A DNA stretch of 64,000 bases from an uncultured Modestobacter sp. (lineage in GTDB: Bacteria > Actinomycetota > Actinomycetes > Mycobacteriales > Geodermatophilaceae), in assembly GCF_947486615.1 (NCBI RefSeq), contig NZ_CANKUD010000001.1, forward strand, positions 124,001 through 188,000, in the 5' to 3' direction. Within the stretch, counting starts at the first letter, position 1. Each line of letters begins with the position of its first letter. The notes beneath the pieces are model-generated. The model ran no database searches, was not told the origin of the DNA, and saw only the letters and a list, made by a program, of their open reading frames with translations. Position numbers and translations under genes: made by a program. Positions 8,503 through 15,870 of the stretch are shown here, piece by piece.

Positions 8503-8640
8503 ATGGGGCACACCTTCATCGACCCGCCCTACGCCGAGGCCGACCAGATAGCCGACGCGGTGGCCTTCCTGGTCTCCGACGAGGCCCGCTTCATCACCGC
8601 CGAGCACCTCTCGGTGGATGGCGGCGCGCAGTACTTCTGA
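8503..8640 (+). pseudogene. C-terminal remnant of a mycofactocin-type SDR
   Basis: The last 45 codons of a short-chain dehydrogenase remain (IADAVAFLVSDEARFITAEH, then LSVDGGAQYF). This is the conserved C-terminal beta-strand and helix of the SDR fold, and it resembles the ends of the four intact SDRs downstream. The Rossmann motif and the Ser-Tyr-Lys site are absent. The end of mftR on the other strand runs through this remnant, so mftR appears to have acquired its tail by fusion into the antisense of the broken gene. Confidence 0.7.
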
Positions 8641-9271
8641 CCGCGACGGACGGGTGGGCGGTCAGTCGGCTGCCCGCCCACCCACCGAGGAGAAGCCCGG
8701 CCGCCAGCTCGTCGAAGGCGCCGTGCAGGGCGTTGGCCAATCCCAAGTCCCGCCGGGTCGGCCAGACCTCGAAGGCGGTCATCGCGGCCGCGCGCGTGGT
8801 GGTCGCGACCAGACGCGGCAGCAGGTCCGACGGTGCTCCGCGGGTTCGCCGGGCGACGTGCTCGGCGACCACCCGGTCGACGTCGGCGTAGCGAACCTGC
8901 GAGTGCGCCTGCAGCGCCGGCTCGGTGAGAATCAGCTGCATCCGCTGCCGCAGCAGCTCCTGCCGGTCCGCCGGGTAGGCGTTCGCCTCCACGTAGGCCG
9001 CACAGATCGCGCGGAGCACCGGCTGCGCCGGGTCGGCGGCCTCGAGCAGTTGGGCCAGGTGTCGGACGTGGCCGGCGAAGTCACCCCACACCGCGTCGGC
9101 CTTGGCGGCGAAGCAACGGAAGAAGGTGCGGCGGCTGATGCCGGCGGCGTCGGTGACCTCGTCGGAGGTCACCACATCGAAGCCGCGCTCGCTGAACAGG
9201 TCCAGTGCGGCCTGCTCGACCCGGGCGTGCACCGCGTCGCCGAGAGGCCCCCCGACTGCTGTCCCGGCCAC
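8594..9271 (-). CDS. mftR: Mycofactocin system TetR regulator MftR
   Basis: This 225-aa TetR protein has its helix-turn-helix near residues 20-60 (ALDLFSERGFDVVTSDEVTD, then AAGISRRTFFRCFAAKADAV). The GISRRTFFRxF stretch followed by WGDF is characteristic of MftR. Published work on mycobacteria shows MftR is an acyl-CoA-responsive repressor of the mft operon. It is divergent from mftA with an inverted-repeat operator between them. The GTG at 9271 is the first usable start. The last roughly 25 residues (Arg/His-rich) lie antisense to the SDR remnant and are probably a non-native extension. Confidence 0.85.
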   Translation of the reverse strand: MAGTAVGGPLGDAVHARVEQAALDLFSERGFDVVTSDEVTDAAGISRRTFFRCFAAKADAVWGDFAGHVRHLAQLLEAADPAQPVLRAICAAYVEANAYPADRQELLRQRMQLILTEPALQAHSQVRYADVDRVVAEHVARRTRGAPSDLLPRLVATTTRAAAMTAFEVWPTRRDLGLANALHGAFDELAAGLLLGGWAGSRLTAHPSVAVRSTARRHPPRGARR

Positions 9272-9329
9272 CGGCCCATCCTGCTAGGGACGGCTACCGG
9301 CGGTGCGGTTCGATCTCGGACCTTGCCTC

Positions 9330-9345
9330 TGGCACTGGGTGCCAC
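9330..9345. promoter_or_regulatory. Operator between mftR and mftA
   Basis: TGGCACTGGGTGCCAC contains TGGCA and TGCCA half-sites separated by 5 bp. It lies 59 bp from the mftR start and 61 bp from the mftA start, a position suited to control both. It matches the site at 8443-8459 in all outer half-site bases except the first. Confidence 0.65.
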
Positions 9346-9405
9346 TAGCGTCCCCGGACATCCGTTGTCGTGACTCATCTCACGACCTACGCCCCGGGAG
9401 GCACC

Positions 9406-9522
9406 ATGGCCGAGACCGTGCAGGACGACGTCCGCAGCCAGTCGTCCACCCAGGAGGATCCGCTCGTCGAGGAGTCCCTCGTCGAGGAGGTCTCCATCGA
9501 CGGCATGTGCGGGGTGTACTGA
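9406..9522 (+). CDS. mftA: Mycofactocin precursor peptide MftA
   Basis: This 38-aa ribosomally made precursor of the redox cofactor mycofactocin ends in the diagnostic IDGMCGVY, whose terminal Val-Tyr is decarboxylated and cross-linked by MftC. The acidic leader (residues about 1-28; EDPLVEESLVEE) is the part recognised by MftB. The ATG at 9406 is preceded by GGGAGG at 9396-9401. mftB begins inside its last codons and mftC follows, giving a compact mftABC unit. Confidence 0.95.
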   Translation: MAETVQDDVRSQSSTQEDPLVEESLVEEVSIDGMCGVY

Positions 9523-9854
9523 TCACCGCCGTCCATTCAGGTTCCCCGGCCGGAACCGCGCCGGCAGGGGAACCCGACACCCGGCAGTTCGACCCCGAGC
9601 TCGCCTGGCAGCGTGCTCGCTCGGTGGCACTGCGCCCCGAGCCGTTCGGGGCGCTGGTCTACCACTTCGGCACCCGGAAGCTGTCCTTCCTGAAGTCGAA
9701 GACGCTGGTCCGGGTCGTGGAGACCCTCGCCGACCACCCCACCGCCACGGCCGCCCTTCTGGCCTGCGAGGTGCCCGAGGCCCAGCGCCCGACCTACGTC
9801 AGGGCGCTGGCCGACCTGGCCCGTTCCCAGATGATCGAGAGGCGTCCAGCATGA
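9507..9854 (+). CDS. mftB: Mycofactocin peptide chaperone MftB
   Basis: This 115-aa protein is a RiPP recognition element that binds the MftA leader and presents it to MftC. The conserved core RPEPFGALVYHFGTRKLSFL identifies it (about residues 40-62). The only plausible start in frame before the core is GTG 9507, which overlaps the end of mftA, so the first roughly 20 residues are less certain. Its stop overlaps the mftC start (ATGA). Confidence 0.9.
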   Translation: MRGVLITAVHSGSPAGTAPAGEPDTRQFDPELAWQRARSVALRPEPFGALVYHFGTRKLSFLKSKTLVRVVETLADHPTATAALLACEVPEAQRPTYVRALADLARSQMIERRPA

Positions 9855-11083
9855 CCGCCGTCCTCCCCTCCCGCCCCGCCGTGGAACGCCCGACCGGTGG
9901 GCGGCTGATCGACCAGTTCGAGTACGGCCTGGACGCCCCGATCTGCCTGACCTGGGAGCTCACCTACGCCTGCAACCTGGCGTGCGTTCACTGCCTGTCC
10001 TCCTCCGGGCGGCGGGATCCCCGGGAGCTGTCCACCGCCGAGGCGGAGGCGGTGATCGACGAGTTGCAGCGGATGCAGGTCTTCTACGTCAACGTCGGGG
10101 GCGGGGAGCCCACGGTGCGGCCGGACTTCTGGCACCTGCTGGACTACGCGATCGGGCACGACGTCGGGGTCAAGTTCTCCACCAACGGCGTGAAGCTGGA
10201 CAAGGCGCGCGCCGCGCAGTTGGCCCGCACCGACTACGTCGACGTGCAGATCTCCCTGGACGGGGCCACCGCCGAGGTCAACGACCGGGTCCGTGGCGCC
10301 GGCTCGTTCGCCACCGCCAGGAAGGCGCTGGAGAACCTGGCCGAGGCGGGGATGAAGGACTTCAAGGTCTCCGTCGTCGTCACCCGGGAGAACGCCGGGC
10401 AGCTGGACGAGTTCAAGGCGCTCACCGACTCCTACGGCGCCCAGCTGCGGATCACCCGGTTGCGGCCCTCGGGCCGCGGGGCCGACGTCTGGGAGCAGCT
10501 GCACCCCACGATGGCCCAGCAGAAGGACCTGTACTCCTGGCTCCTGGCCAACGGCGACAACGTGCTCACCGGCGACTCGTTCTTCCACCTGTCCGCGTTC
10601 GGGGAGGCCCTGCCGGGGTTGAACCTGTGCGGCGCGGGCCGGGTCGTCTGCCTGATCGACCCGGTCGGTGACGTCTACGCCTGCCCGTTCGCCATCCACG
10701 AGGACTTCCTGGCCGGCAACGTCCGCTCACCCGGCGGGTTCCAGCAGGTCTGGCAGCAGTCGGAGCTCTTCGCCGACCTGCGCAGCCCGCAGACCGGCGG
10801 CGCTTGCACCAAGTGCCAGCACTTCGACTCCTGCCGCGGCGGGTGCATGGCGGCGAAGTTCTTCACCGGCCTGCCGCTGGACGGCCCCGACCCCGAGTGC
10901 GTGCAGGGCTACGGGGAGACCGCGCTGGCCGCCCGCGACACCGAGCTGGTCACGCCCCGCAGCCATCTGGACCACTCGCACACCGGCCCGGTGCGGGGTC
11001 AGCCCACGCTGCTGGGCATGCCCGCCGTCCCGCCGGCGAAGATCTGCGACGAGTCGCCGCTCGCCGGGCTGCAGCTGGGTTGA
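9851..11083 (+). CDS. mftC: Mycofactocin radical SAM maturase MftC
   Basis: This 410-aa radical SAM enzyme decarboxylates the C-terminal tyrosine of MftA and forms the Val-Tyr lactam. The SAM-cluster motif CNLACVHC is at Cys41/45/48, the glycine-rich GGGEP near 80, and a SPASM/twitch C-terminal domain carries further cysteines (CGAGRVVC, DVYAC, CTKCQHFDSCRGGC, ending near AKICDESP). Length and domain order match MftC exactly. It overlaps mftB by 4 nt. The creatininase-family peptidase mftE, which acts next in the pathway, is not adjacent. Confidence 0.95.
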   Translation: MTAVLPSRPAVERPTGGRLIDQFEYGLDAPICLTWELTYACNLACVHCLSSSGRRDPRELSTAEAEAVIDELQRMQVFYVNVGGGEPTVRPDFWHLLDYAIGHDVGVKFSTNGVKLDKARAAQLARTDYVDVQISLDGATAEVNDRVRGAGSFATARKALENLAEAGMKDFKVSVVVTRENAGQLDEFKALTDSYGAQLRITRLRPSGRGADVWEQLHPTMAQQKDLYSWLLANGDNVLTGDSFFHLSAFGEALPGLNLCGAGRVVCLIDPVGDVYACPFAIHEDFLAGNVRSPGGFQQVWQQSELFADLRSPQTGGACTKCQHFDSCRGGCMAAKFFTGLPLDGPDPECVQGYGETALAARDTELVTPRSHLDHSHTGPVRGQPTLLGMPAVPPAKICDESPLAGLQLG

Positions 11084-11207
11084 TCGGCACCGCCCGGCAA
11101 CCGCGCCGGGCCCCACGAACTCGACCCCGTCCGGGGTCGGGGATCGATCCCCCGCCCGATGCGGCGAGAGACCGGATCCGAGACGACGACGTCTGAGGAG
11201 AAGGACG

Positions 11208-12023
11208 ATGGGAAAGCTCGAGGGAAAGGTCGCCTTCATCACCGGTGCGGCGCGCGGCCAGGGCCGCAGCCACGCCATCCGGCTGGCGCAGGAGGGCGCT
11301 GACGTGATCGCCGTCGACCTGTGCGAGCAGATCGACTCGGTGGCCTACGACATGGCGACGCCGGAGGACCTGCAGCAGACGGTCAAGGAGGTGGAGGCGC
11401 TCGACCGGCGGATTGTCGCCAGCCGGGCCGACGTCCGCGACCGGGCCGCGCTGGACGCAGCGGTCCGTGACGGGGTCGCGCAGCTGGGGCGGCTGGACAT
11501 CGTGCTGGCGAACGCGGGCATCGCGCCGATGGGCGAGGGCAGCGAGACTCCCCAGGCCTGGCAGGACGTCATCGACGTCAACCTCACCGGGGTCTGGAAC
11601 ACCGTGCAGGCGGCCGTCCCGACGATGATCGAGCAGGGGGACGGCGGGGCGATCGTGATCACCAGCTCCACCGCCGGGCTCAAGGGGATCGGCGGGGACA
11701 GCCCGGGTGGGCAGGGCTACACCGCGGCCAAGCACGGCGTGGTCGGGCTGATGCGCACCTTCGCCAACACGCTGGGCCAGCACCGGATCCGGGTGAACAC
11801 CGTGCACCCGACCGGGGTCAACACCCCGATGGTCGTCAACCCGGTGATGGAGAAGTTCCTCGCCGAGGACCCGTCCATCGCCAACGCCCTGTCCAACCTG
11901 CTGCCGGTGGACATGATCGAGGCGGTCGACATCTCCAACGCGATCCTCTTCCTGGTGTCCGACGACGGCCGCTACGTCACCGGCGTCACCCTGCCCGTCG
12001 ATGCCGGGATCCTGGCCAAGTGA
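11208..12023 (+). CDS. Mycofactocin-coupled SDR family oxidoreductase (copy 1)
   Basis: This 271-aa enzyme has the nucleotide motif TGAARGQGRSHA near residues 13-24, NAG, catalytic Ser in ITSSTAG and YTAAKHG (Tyr/Lys), and a C-terminal GVTLPVDAGILAK. The roughly 20-residue insert after the first strand-helix (YDMATPEDLQQTVKEVEALD) is the hallmark of mycofactocin-dependent SDRs, which hold NAD(H) non-exchangeably and use mycofactocin as electron acceptor. The ATG at 11208 follows GAGGAGAAGG. The substrate is unknown; relatives include carveol dehydrogenases. The next SDR starts inside its stop codon. Confidence 0.88.
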   Translation: MGKLEGKVAFITGAARGQGRSHAIRLAQEGADVIAVDLCEQIDSVAYDMATPEDLQQTVKEVEALDRRIVASRADVRDRAALDAAVRDGVAQLGRLDIVLANAGIAPMGEGSETPQAWQDVIDVNLTGVWNTVQAAVPTMIEQGDGGAIVITSSTAGLKGIGGDSPGGQGYTAAKHGVVGLMRTFANTLGQHRIRVNTVHPTGVNTPMVVNPVMEKFLAEDPSIANALSNLLPVDMIEAVDISNAILFLVSDDGRYVTGVTLPVDAGILAK

Positions 12024-12853
12024 GCGGCCGGGTCGAGGGGAAGGTCGCGTTCATCACCGGTGCGGCCCGCAGCCAGGGCCGCAGCCACGCGGTGCGGCTG
12101 GCCCAGGAGGGCGCCGACATCATCGCGGTCGACCTCGCCGGCCCGGTGGAGTCCATCCAGATGTACCCGCCGGCCACCGAGGACGACCTCGCCGAAACGG
12201 TGCGGCAGGTCGAGGCGCTGGACCGGCGGATCGTCGCGACGAAGGCCGACGTCCGTGACTCCGGGGTGCTGAAGGCCGCGGTGGACGAGGGCGTCGCCCA
12301 GCTCGGCCGGCTGGACATCGTGCTGGCCAACGCCGGGGTCTTCGAGATCCAGCCCGCGCTGGAGCTCACCGACGACGCGTGGCGGGAGATGATCGACATC
12401 AACCTGACCGGCGTGTGGAACACCTGCAAGGCCGCGCTGCCGCACCTGATCGACAGCGGTGGCGGGGCGATGGTGCTGACCAGCTCCACGGCGGGGCTGA
12501 AGGGGACGCCGAACACGATCCACTACACGGCGGCCAAGCACGGCGTCGTGGGGATCATGCGGACGCTGGCCAACGAGTTCGCGCAGCACTCGATCCGGGT
12601 CAACACCGTGCACCCCACGGGAGTGGACACGGTGATGATCCAGAACCCGAAGACGTGGGGGCTGTTCAACCCGGAGGACCCGAGCCCCAGCCGTGAGGCT
12701 GCGGCGCCCGTCTTCCAGTCGACCAACGCACTGCCCGTCCCGTGGGTGGAGCCGGTCGACATCAGCAACGCGATCCTGTTCCTGGTCTCCGACGAGGCTC
12801 GCTACATCACCGGCGTGACCCTCCCGGTCGACGCCGGGTACACCGTCAAGTGA
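12020..12853 (+). CDS. Mycofactocin-coupled SDR family oxidoreductase (copy 2)
   Basis: This 277-aa SDR is closely similar to copy 1: TGAARSQGRSHA (one change in the glycine motif), YTAAKHGVVG active site and GVTLPVDAGYTVK terminus. It carries the same mycofactocin-type insert (MYPPATEDDLAETVRQVEALD). It starts at GTG 12020, overlapping the stop of copy 1 (GTGA), so the two are co-translated, and the similarity suggests tandem duplication. A long hairpin follows at once. Confidence 0.88.
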   Translation: MSGRVEGKVAFITGAARSQGRSHAVRLAQEGADIIAVDLAGPVESIQMYPPATEDDLAETVRQVEALDRRIVATKADVRDSGVLKAAVDEGVAQLGRLDIVLANAGVFEIQPALELTDDAWREMIDINLTGVWNTCKAALPHLIDSGGGAMVLTSSTAGLKGTPNTIHYTAAKHGVVGIMRTLANEFAQHSIRVNTVHPTGVDTVMIQNPKTWGLFNPEDPSPSREAAAPVFQSTNALPVPWVEPVDISNAILFLVSDEARYITGVTLPVDAGYTVK

Positions 12854-12857
12854 GCAC

Positions 12858-12890
12858 CGTGGGGCGAGGTCGGGCCGACCCCGCCCCACG
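12858..12890. terminator. Hairpin after the SDR pair
   Basis: CGTGGGGCGAGGTCGG (12858-12873) pairs with CCGACCCCGCCCCACG (12875-12890) with one A-C mismatch. It begins 5 bp after the SDR stop and probably ends the mftABC-SDR transcript. Confidence 0.65.
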
Positions 12891-12962
12891 GCACGCCCGG
12901 CGCCGGGGGCGCCGTCTCCCGAGGGGGCAGAGCTGAACGAGCACGTTTTCAACGAGGACATC

Positions 12963-13922
12963 ATGGTGACCGGCAGCCGGGTGACCGGCGACGACGCCGC
13001 GTCGGTCCGGGAGGTCCGCGGTCGGGTGGCCCGGCACCTGGTCGGCCGCACCCGCGAGCTGGACCTGCTGCTGGCAGCCGTCGCTGCCGGACGCGACGTG
13101 CTCATCGAGGGCCCGCCCGGGACGTCCAAGTCGACCCTGCTCCGTGCGATCACCGCCGAGTGGGGCATCCCGCTGGTGTTCGTGGAGGGCAACGCCGACC
13201 TCACGCCCACCCGGCTGGTCGGGCACCACGACCCCGCGCGGGTGCTGCGCGAGGACTACTCGCCGGACAACTTCGTGCCCGGCCCGCTGGTCGAGGCGAT
13301 GCGCACCGGGGCGTTCCTCTACGTCGAGGAGTTCAACCGGGCGCCGGAGGACACCCTCAACACGCTGCTCACCGCGATGGCCGAGCGGCGGATCGCGCTC
13401 CCACGGGTGGGCACCGTCGAAGCGCTGCCGACGTTCCGGGTGATCGCGTCGATGAACCCCTACGACAACGTCGGCACCACCCGGCTGTCCAGTTCGGTGT
13501 ACGACCGGCTCTGCCGGCTGGCCATCGGCTACCAGGACGCCGAGTCCGAGCGCGGGATCGTCGGCCGGCGCACCGTCGTCGAGTCGCCCCGGCTCATCGC
13601 CGACGCCGTCGCGCTCACCCGGGCCACCCGAGAGCGGGACGACGTCCGGCAGGGCAGCAGTGTCCGCGGCGCGATCGACGTGACCCTGGTCGCGGCCCAG
13701 CTCGCCGCGATGCGTGGGGTGCCGATCCCCGACGAGCCGTCGGTGGCGCCGCCGCGCGGGCTCCCGCAGGAGTACACCGATGTGGTGCTGGACGCGGTGC
13801 TGCTGGCGCTGTCCGGGCGGATCTTCCTGGACGAGACGGTGCAGACCACTCCGGAGGCGGTGCTGCGGGAGATCTGGGAGGACCACTTCCTGCTGCAGCC
13901 CGCCGCGGCCGAACCAGGTTGA
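12963..13922 (+). CDS. MoxR-type AAA ATPase
   Basis: This 319-aa ATPase has Walker A GPPGTSKST near residues 46-54, Walker B FLYVEEFNRAPEDTLNTLL near 116-134, and sensor-1 ASMNPYDN near 163-170. MoxR ATPases act with VWA-domain partners as chaperones that insert metals or cofactors into enzymes, for example methanol dehydrogenase or CO dehydrogenase. The partner VWA gene follows directly. Their place inside a mycofactocin island suggests a role in maturing a mycofactocin-linked dehydrogenase; that is inference. Confidence 0.85.
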   Translation: MVTGSRVTGDDAASVREVRGRVARHLVGRTRELDLLLAAVAAGRDVLIEGPPGTSKSTLLRAITAEWGIPLVFVEGNADLTPTRLVGHHDPARVLREDYSPDNFVPGPLVEAMRTGAFLYVEEFNRAPEDTLNTLLTAMAERRIALPRVGTVEALPTFRVIASMNPYDNVGTTRLSSSVYDRLCRLAIGYQDAESERGIVGRRTVVESPRLIADAVALTRATRERDDVRQGSSVRGAIDVTLVAAQLAAMRGVPIPDEPSVAPPRGLPQEYTDVVLDAVLLALSGRIFLDETVQTTPEAVLREIWEDHFLLQPAAAEPG

Positions 13923-14921
13923 AGAGCCGTCGAGGCCGACTCGCCGGTCACTCGGCGGGACCGCCCCGGCTCCAGTCGCAGCCGGGGGACGCGGCCGCTG
14001 CGGCGCAAGCCCAAAAACCTGACCGAGCGACCGTCGCTCTACCAGCCCTCGCGGGGTGGGGGCGGCCTGGCGCTGTCCTCGGGTGACCGGCGCAGAGACC
14101 GCAGCGGTGCTGCACGCCCCGGCGGCACGGCCTCGGGGACGTCGGATGAGCCGGCCGACCTCATCGCGCTGGCCGACCTGACCACCGAGAGCGCCGCCGA
14201 CCAGCTGACGCGCCAGCGGGCCCGCGAGATCGCCCGCCGGTTGGCCGTGCCCCGCCCACCGCAGGACCGCCGCAGCCGGCGCGGGGTCGGCGACCTGGTG
14301 ACCCTGCCGTGGAGCGGGGGTTCCGACGAGCTGGACCTGGAGCGCACCCTCGAGTCCATCGCGGGCAACCCGTTCCCCGAGGAGACGGACGTCGCCGTCC
14401 GGGAGCGGGTACGCCAGCGCCGCTCCGTGGTGCTGGTGGTCGACGTCTCGGGGTCGATGAAGGGCGAGCGACTGCGGACGGCGGCGGCCACCGTGGGTGC
14501 GCTGACCGGGGAGCTGGCCCGCGACCAGCTGTCGGTCGTCGCCTTCTGGTCCGATGCCGCGGTGCTGGTGCGACTGGGGGAGCAGGTCGCGCCGCTGACC
14601 GTGCTCGACCTGCTGCTGCGCGTGCCGACCCAGGGGTTGACCAACGTGACCTTCGCGCTGGAAACGGCGGCGCGGCAACTGGCCGGGGTGCCGCCGCGGG
14701 ATGCCCGGGTGCTGTTGCTGAGCGACTGCGTGCACAACGCCGGCCCCGACCCACGGTTGACCGCCGCGCGGCTGCCCCGGCTGGACGTCCTGCTGGACAC
14801 CTCGGGTGAGCGTGACGTCGAACTCGGCCGGGACCTGGCCCGGGTGGGACGGGGCCGGCTGCGGCTGGTGCGCGACCACCGGGACGTCGCGGTCGCGCTG
14901 ACCGCGGTCTTCACCGACTGA
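13923..14921 (+). CDS. VWA-domain protein, MoxR partner (start uncertain)
   Basis: The VWA domain carries the MIDAS motif DVSGSMKGE (DxSxS) in VVLVVDVSGSMKGERLRTAA, the threonine strand region GLTNVTFALETAA and the later aspartate in LLLSDCVHNAGPDP. The frame is open from the codon after the MoxR TGA (13920-13922) to 14921 with strong coding character, including IALADLTTESAADQLTRQRA, but contains no ATG, GTG or TTG before TTG 14241. That TTG gives a 226-aa product and cuts off helical sequence that looks genuine. A TTG at 13919 overlapping the MoxR stop lies in another frame. The start is therefore unresolved; the coordinates give the open frame. Confidence 0.65.
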   Translation, partial: RAVEADSPVTRRDRPGSSRSRGTRPLRRKPKNLTERPSLYQPSRGGGGLALSSGDRRRDRSGAARPGGTASGTSDEPADLIALADLTTESAADQLTRQRAREIARRLAVPRPPQDRRSRRGVGDLVTLPWSGGSDELDLERTLESIAGNPFPEETDVAVRERVRQRRSVVLVVDVSGSMKGERLRTAAATVGALTGELARDQLSVVAFWSDAAVLVRLGEQVAPLTVLDLLLRVPTQGLTNVTFALETAARQLAGVPPRDARVLLLSDCVHNAGPDPRLTAARLPRLDVLLDTSGERDVELGRDLARVGRGRLRLVRDHRDVAVALTAVFTD

Positions 14922-14927
14922 GCCGAA

Positions 14928-14961
14928 GGCCCACCCCGCGCCGGTGGGTACGGGGTGGGCC
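14928..14961. terminator. Hairpin between convergent VWA and SDR genes
   Basis: GGCCCACCCCG (14928-14938) pairs perfectly with CGGGGTGGGCC (14951-14961). The location between two converging stops fits a bidirectional terminator. Confidence 0.7.
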
Positions 14962-14967
14962 GACCAA

Positions 14968-15822
14968 TCAGCGGACCGGGGTCGCGTTCACCCCGGGCAT
15001 CAGCAGGTGGCCGGCGTCGACCGGGATGGTCACCCCGGTGACGTTGGCGGCCAGCGCAGAGTTCAGGTACAGCGCGGTGTTGGCGATGGCTTCCGGCGGC
15101 AGCCACGTGGTGCCCTTGAGGGCGCCGTAGTGATAGCCACCTTCGATCATGTCGGCCTCGGTGCCGCCCGGATGCCCGGCGAACATGTCCCACGCGTCCT
15201 GGTGGTCGGTCATCGGGGTCAGGATCGCACCGGGGTTGATGGAGTTGCACCGGATGCCGTGCGGTGCGAGCTCCAGGGCGATGTTCTTCATCAGCCCGAT
15301 GACCCCGTGCTTGGCGGCGACGTAGTGGGCGAAGTTCATCCCCGCCTCGAGGCCGTTCACCGACGAGGTGATGACGATCGAGCCGGTCTGGCGCTCGATC
15401 ATGTGCGGTGCGACCGCCTTTGCCGACCGCCACACCCCGCTCAGGTTGACGTCCGTCATGTCGGTCCACTGCGCCTCGGTCAGCTCCCAGAACGGTGCCG
15501 TCGTCCAGATGCCCGCGTTGGCGATCAGCACATCGATCTGGCCGAACTCGGCGAGGCCGCGCTGCACCGCTGCGTCCAGCTGCTCCTGGGAGCGGACGTC
15601 GGCGACCGCGGCGATCGCCCGGCGGTCCAGCGCCTCGACCTGGCGCACCGTCTCGTCGAGGTCTTCCTGGCGGGCCATCGTGTACTTCACGGTGTCGATC
15701 TGGTCGGCGATGTCGACGAGGACGACGTCCGCGCCCTCCCGGGCGGAGACCACGGCGTGGGCGCGGCCCTGGCCGCGGGCACCGCCGGTGATGAGGACGA
15801 CCTTGCCGTCGAGCAGTCCCAT
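14968..15822 (-). CDS. Mycofactocin-coupled SDR family oxidoreductase (copy 3)
   Basis: This 284-aa SDR has TGGARGQGRAHA near residues 12-23, NAGIW, ITSSVNGLEAG and YVAAKHGVIG (Tyr/Lys), and the mycofactocin-type insert (MARQEDLDETVRQVEALD). It is more divergent than the other three copies: it has a longer C-terminus (DAGHLLMPGVNATPVR) and an insert before it (MFAGHPGGTEADMIEGGYHY) resembling carveol-dehydrogenase-like members. It is transcribed leftward, 48 bp downstream of copy 4, probably from the same promoter. Confidence 0.87.
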   Translation of the reverse strand: MGLLDGKVVLITGGARGQGRAHAVVSAREGADVVLVDIADQIDTVKYTMARQEDLDETVRQVEALDRRAIAAVADVRSQEQLDAAVQRGLAEFGQIDVLIANAGIWTTAPFWELTEAQWTDMTDVNLSGVWRSAKAVAPHMIERQTGSIVITSSVNGLEAGMNFAHYVAAKHGVIGLMKNIALELAPHGIRCNSINPGAILTPMTDHQDAWDMFAGHPGGTEADMIEGGYHYGALKGTTWLPPEAIANTALYLNSALAANVTGVTIPVDAGHLLMPGVNATPVR

Positions 15823-15870
15823 GTCCGTCTCCTCAGGTCAGCGATGCGGGCGAGATGAGCGGGTGCTCGG

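Noticed and set aside
13920-13922. Programmed TGA readthrough or selenocysteine giving a MoxR-VWA fusion
   Set aside because: The frame is open after the TGA, but no SECIS-like hairpin or readthrough context was recognised, and separate MoxR and VWA proteins are the norm. It is kept only as one option under the start-codon finding.
12846-14879. A 677-codon minus-strand open frame opposite MoxR and VWA
   Set aside because: Antisense of genes with clear Walker and MIDAS motifs; rich in Gln, His and Arg with no own motif.
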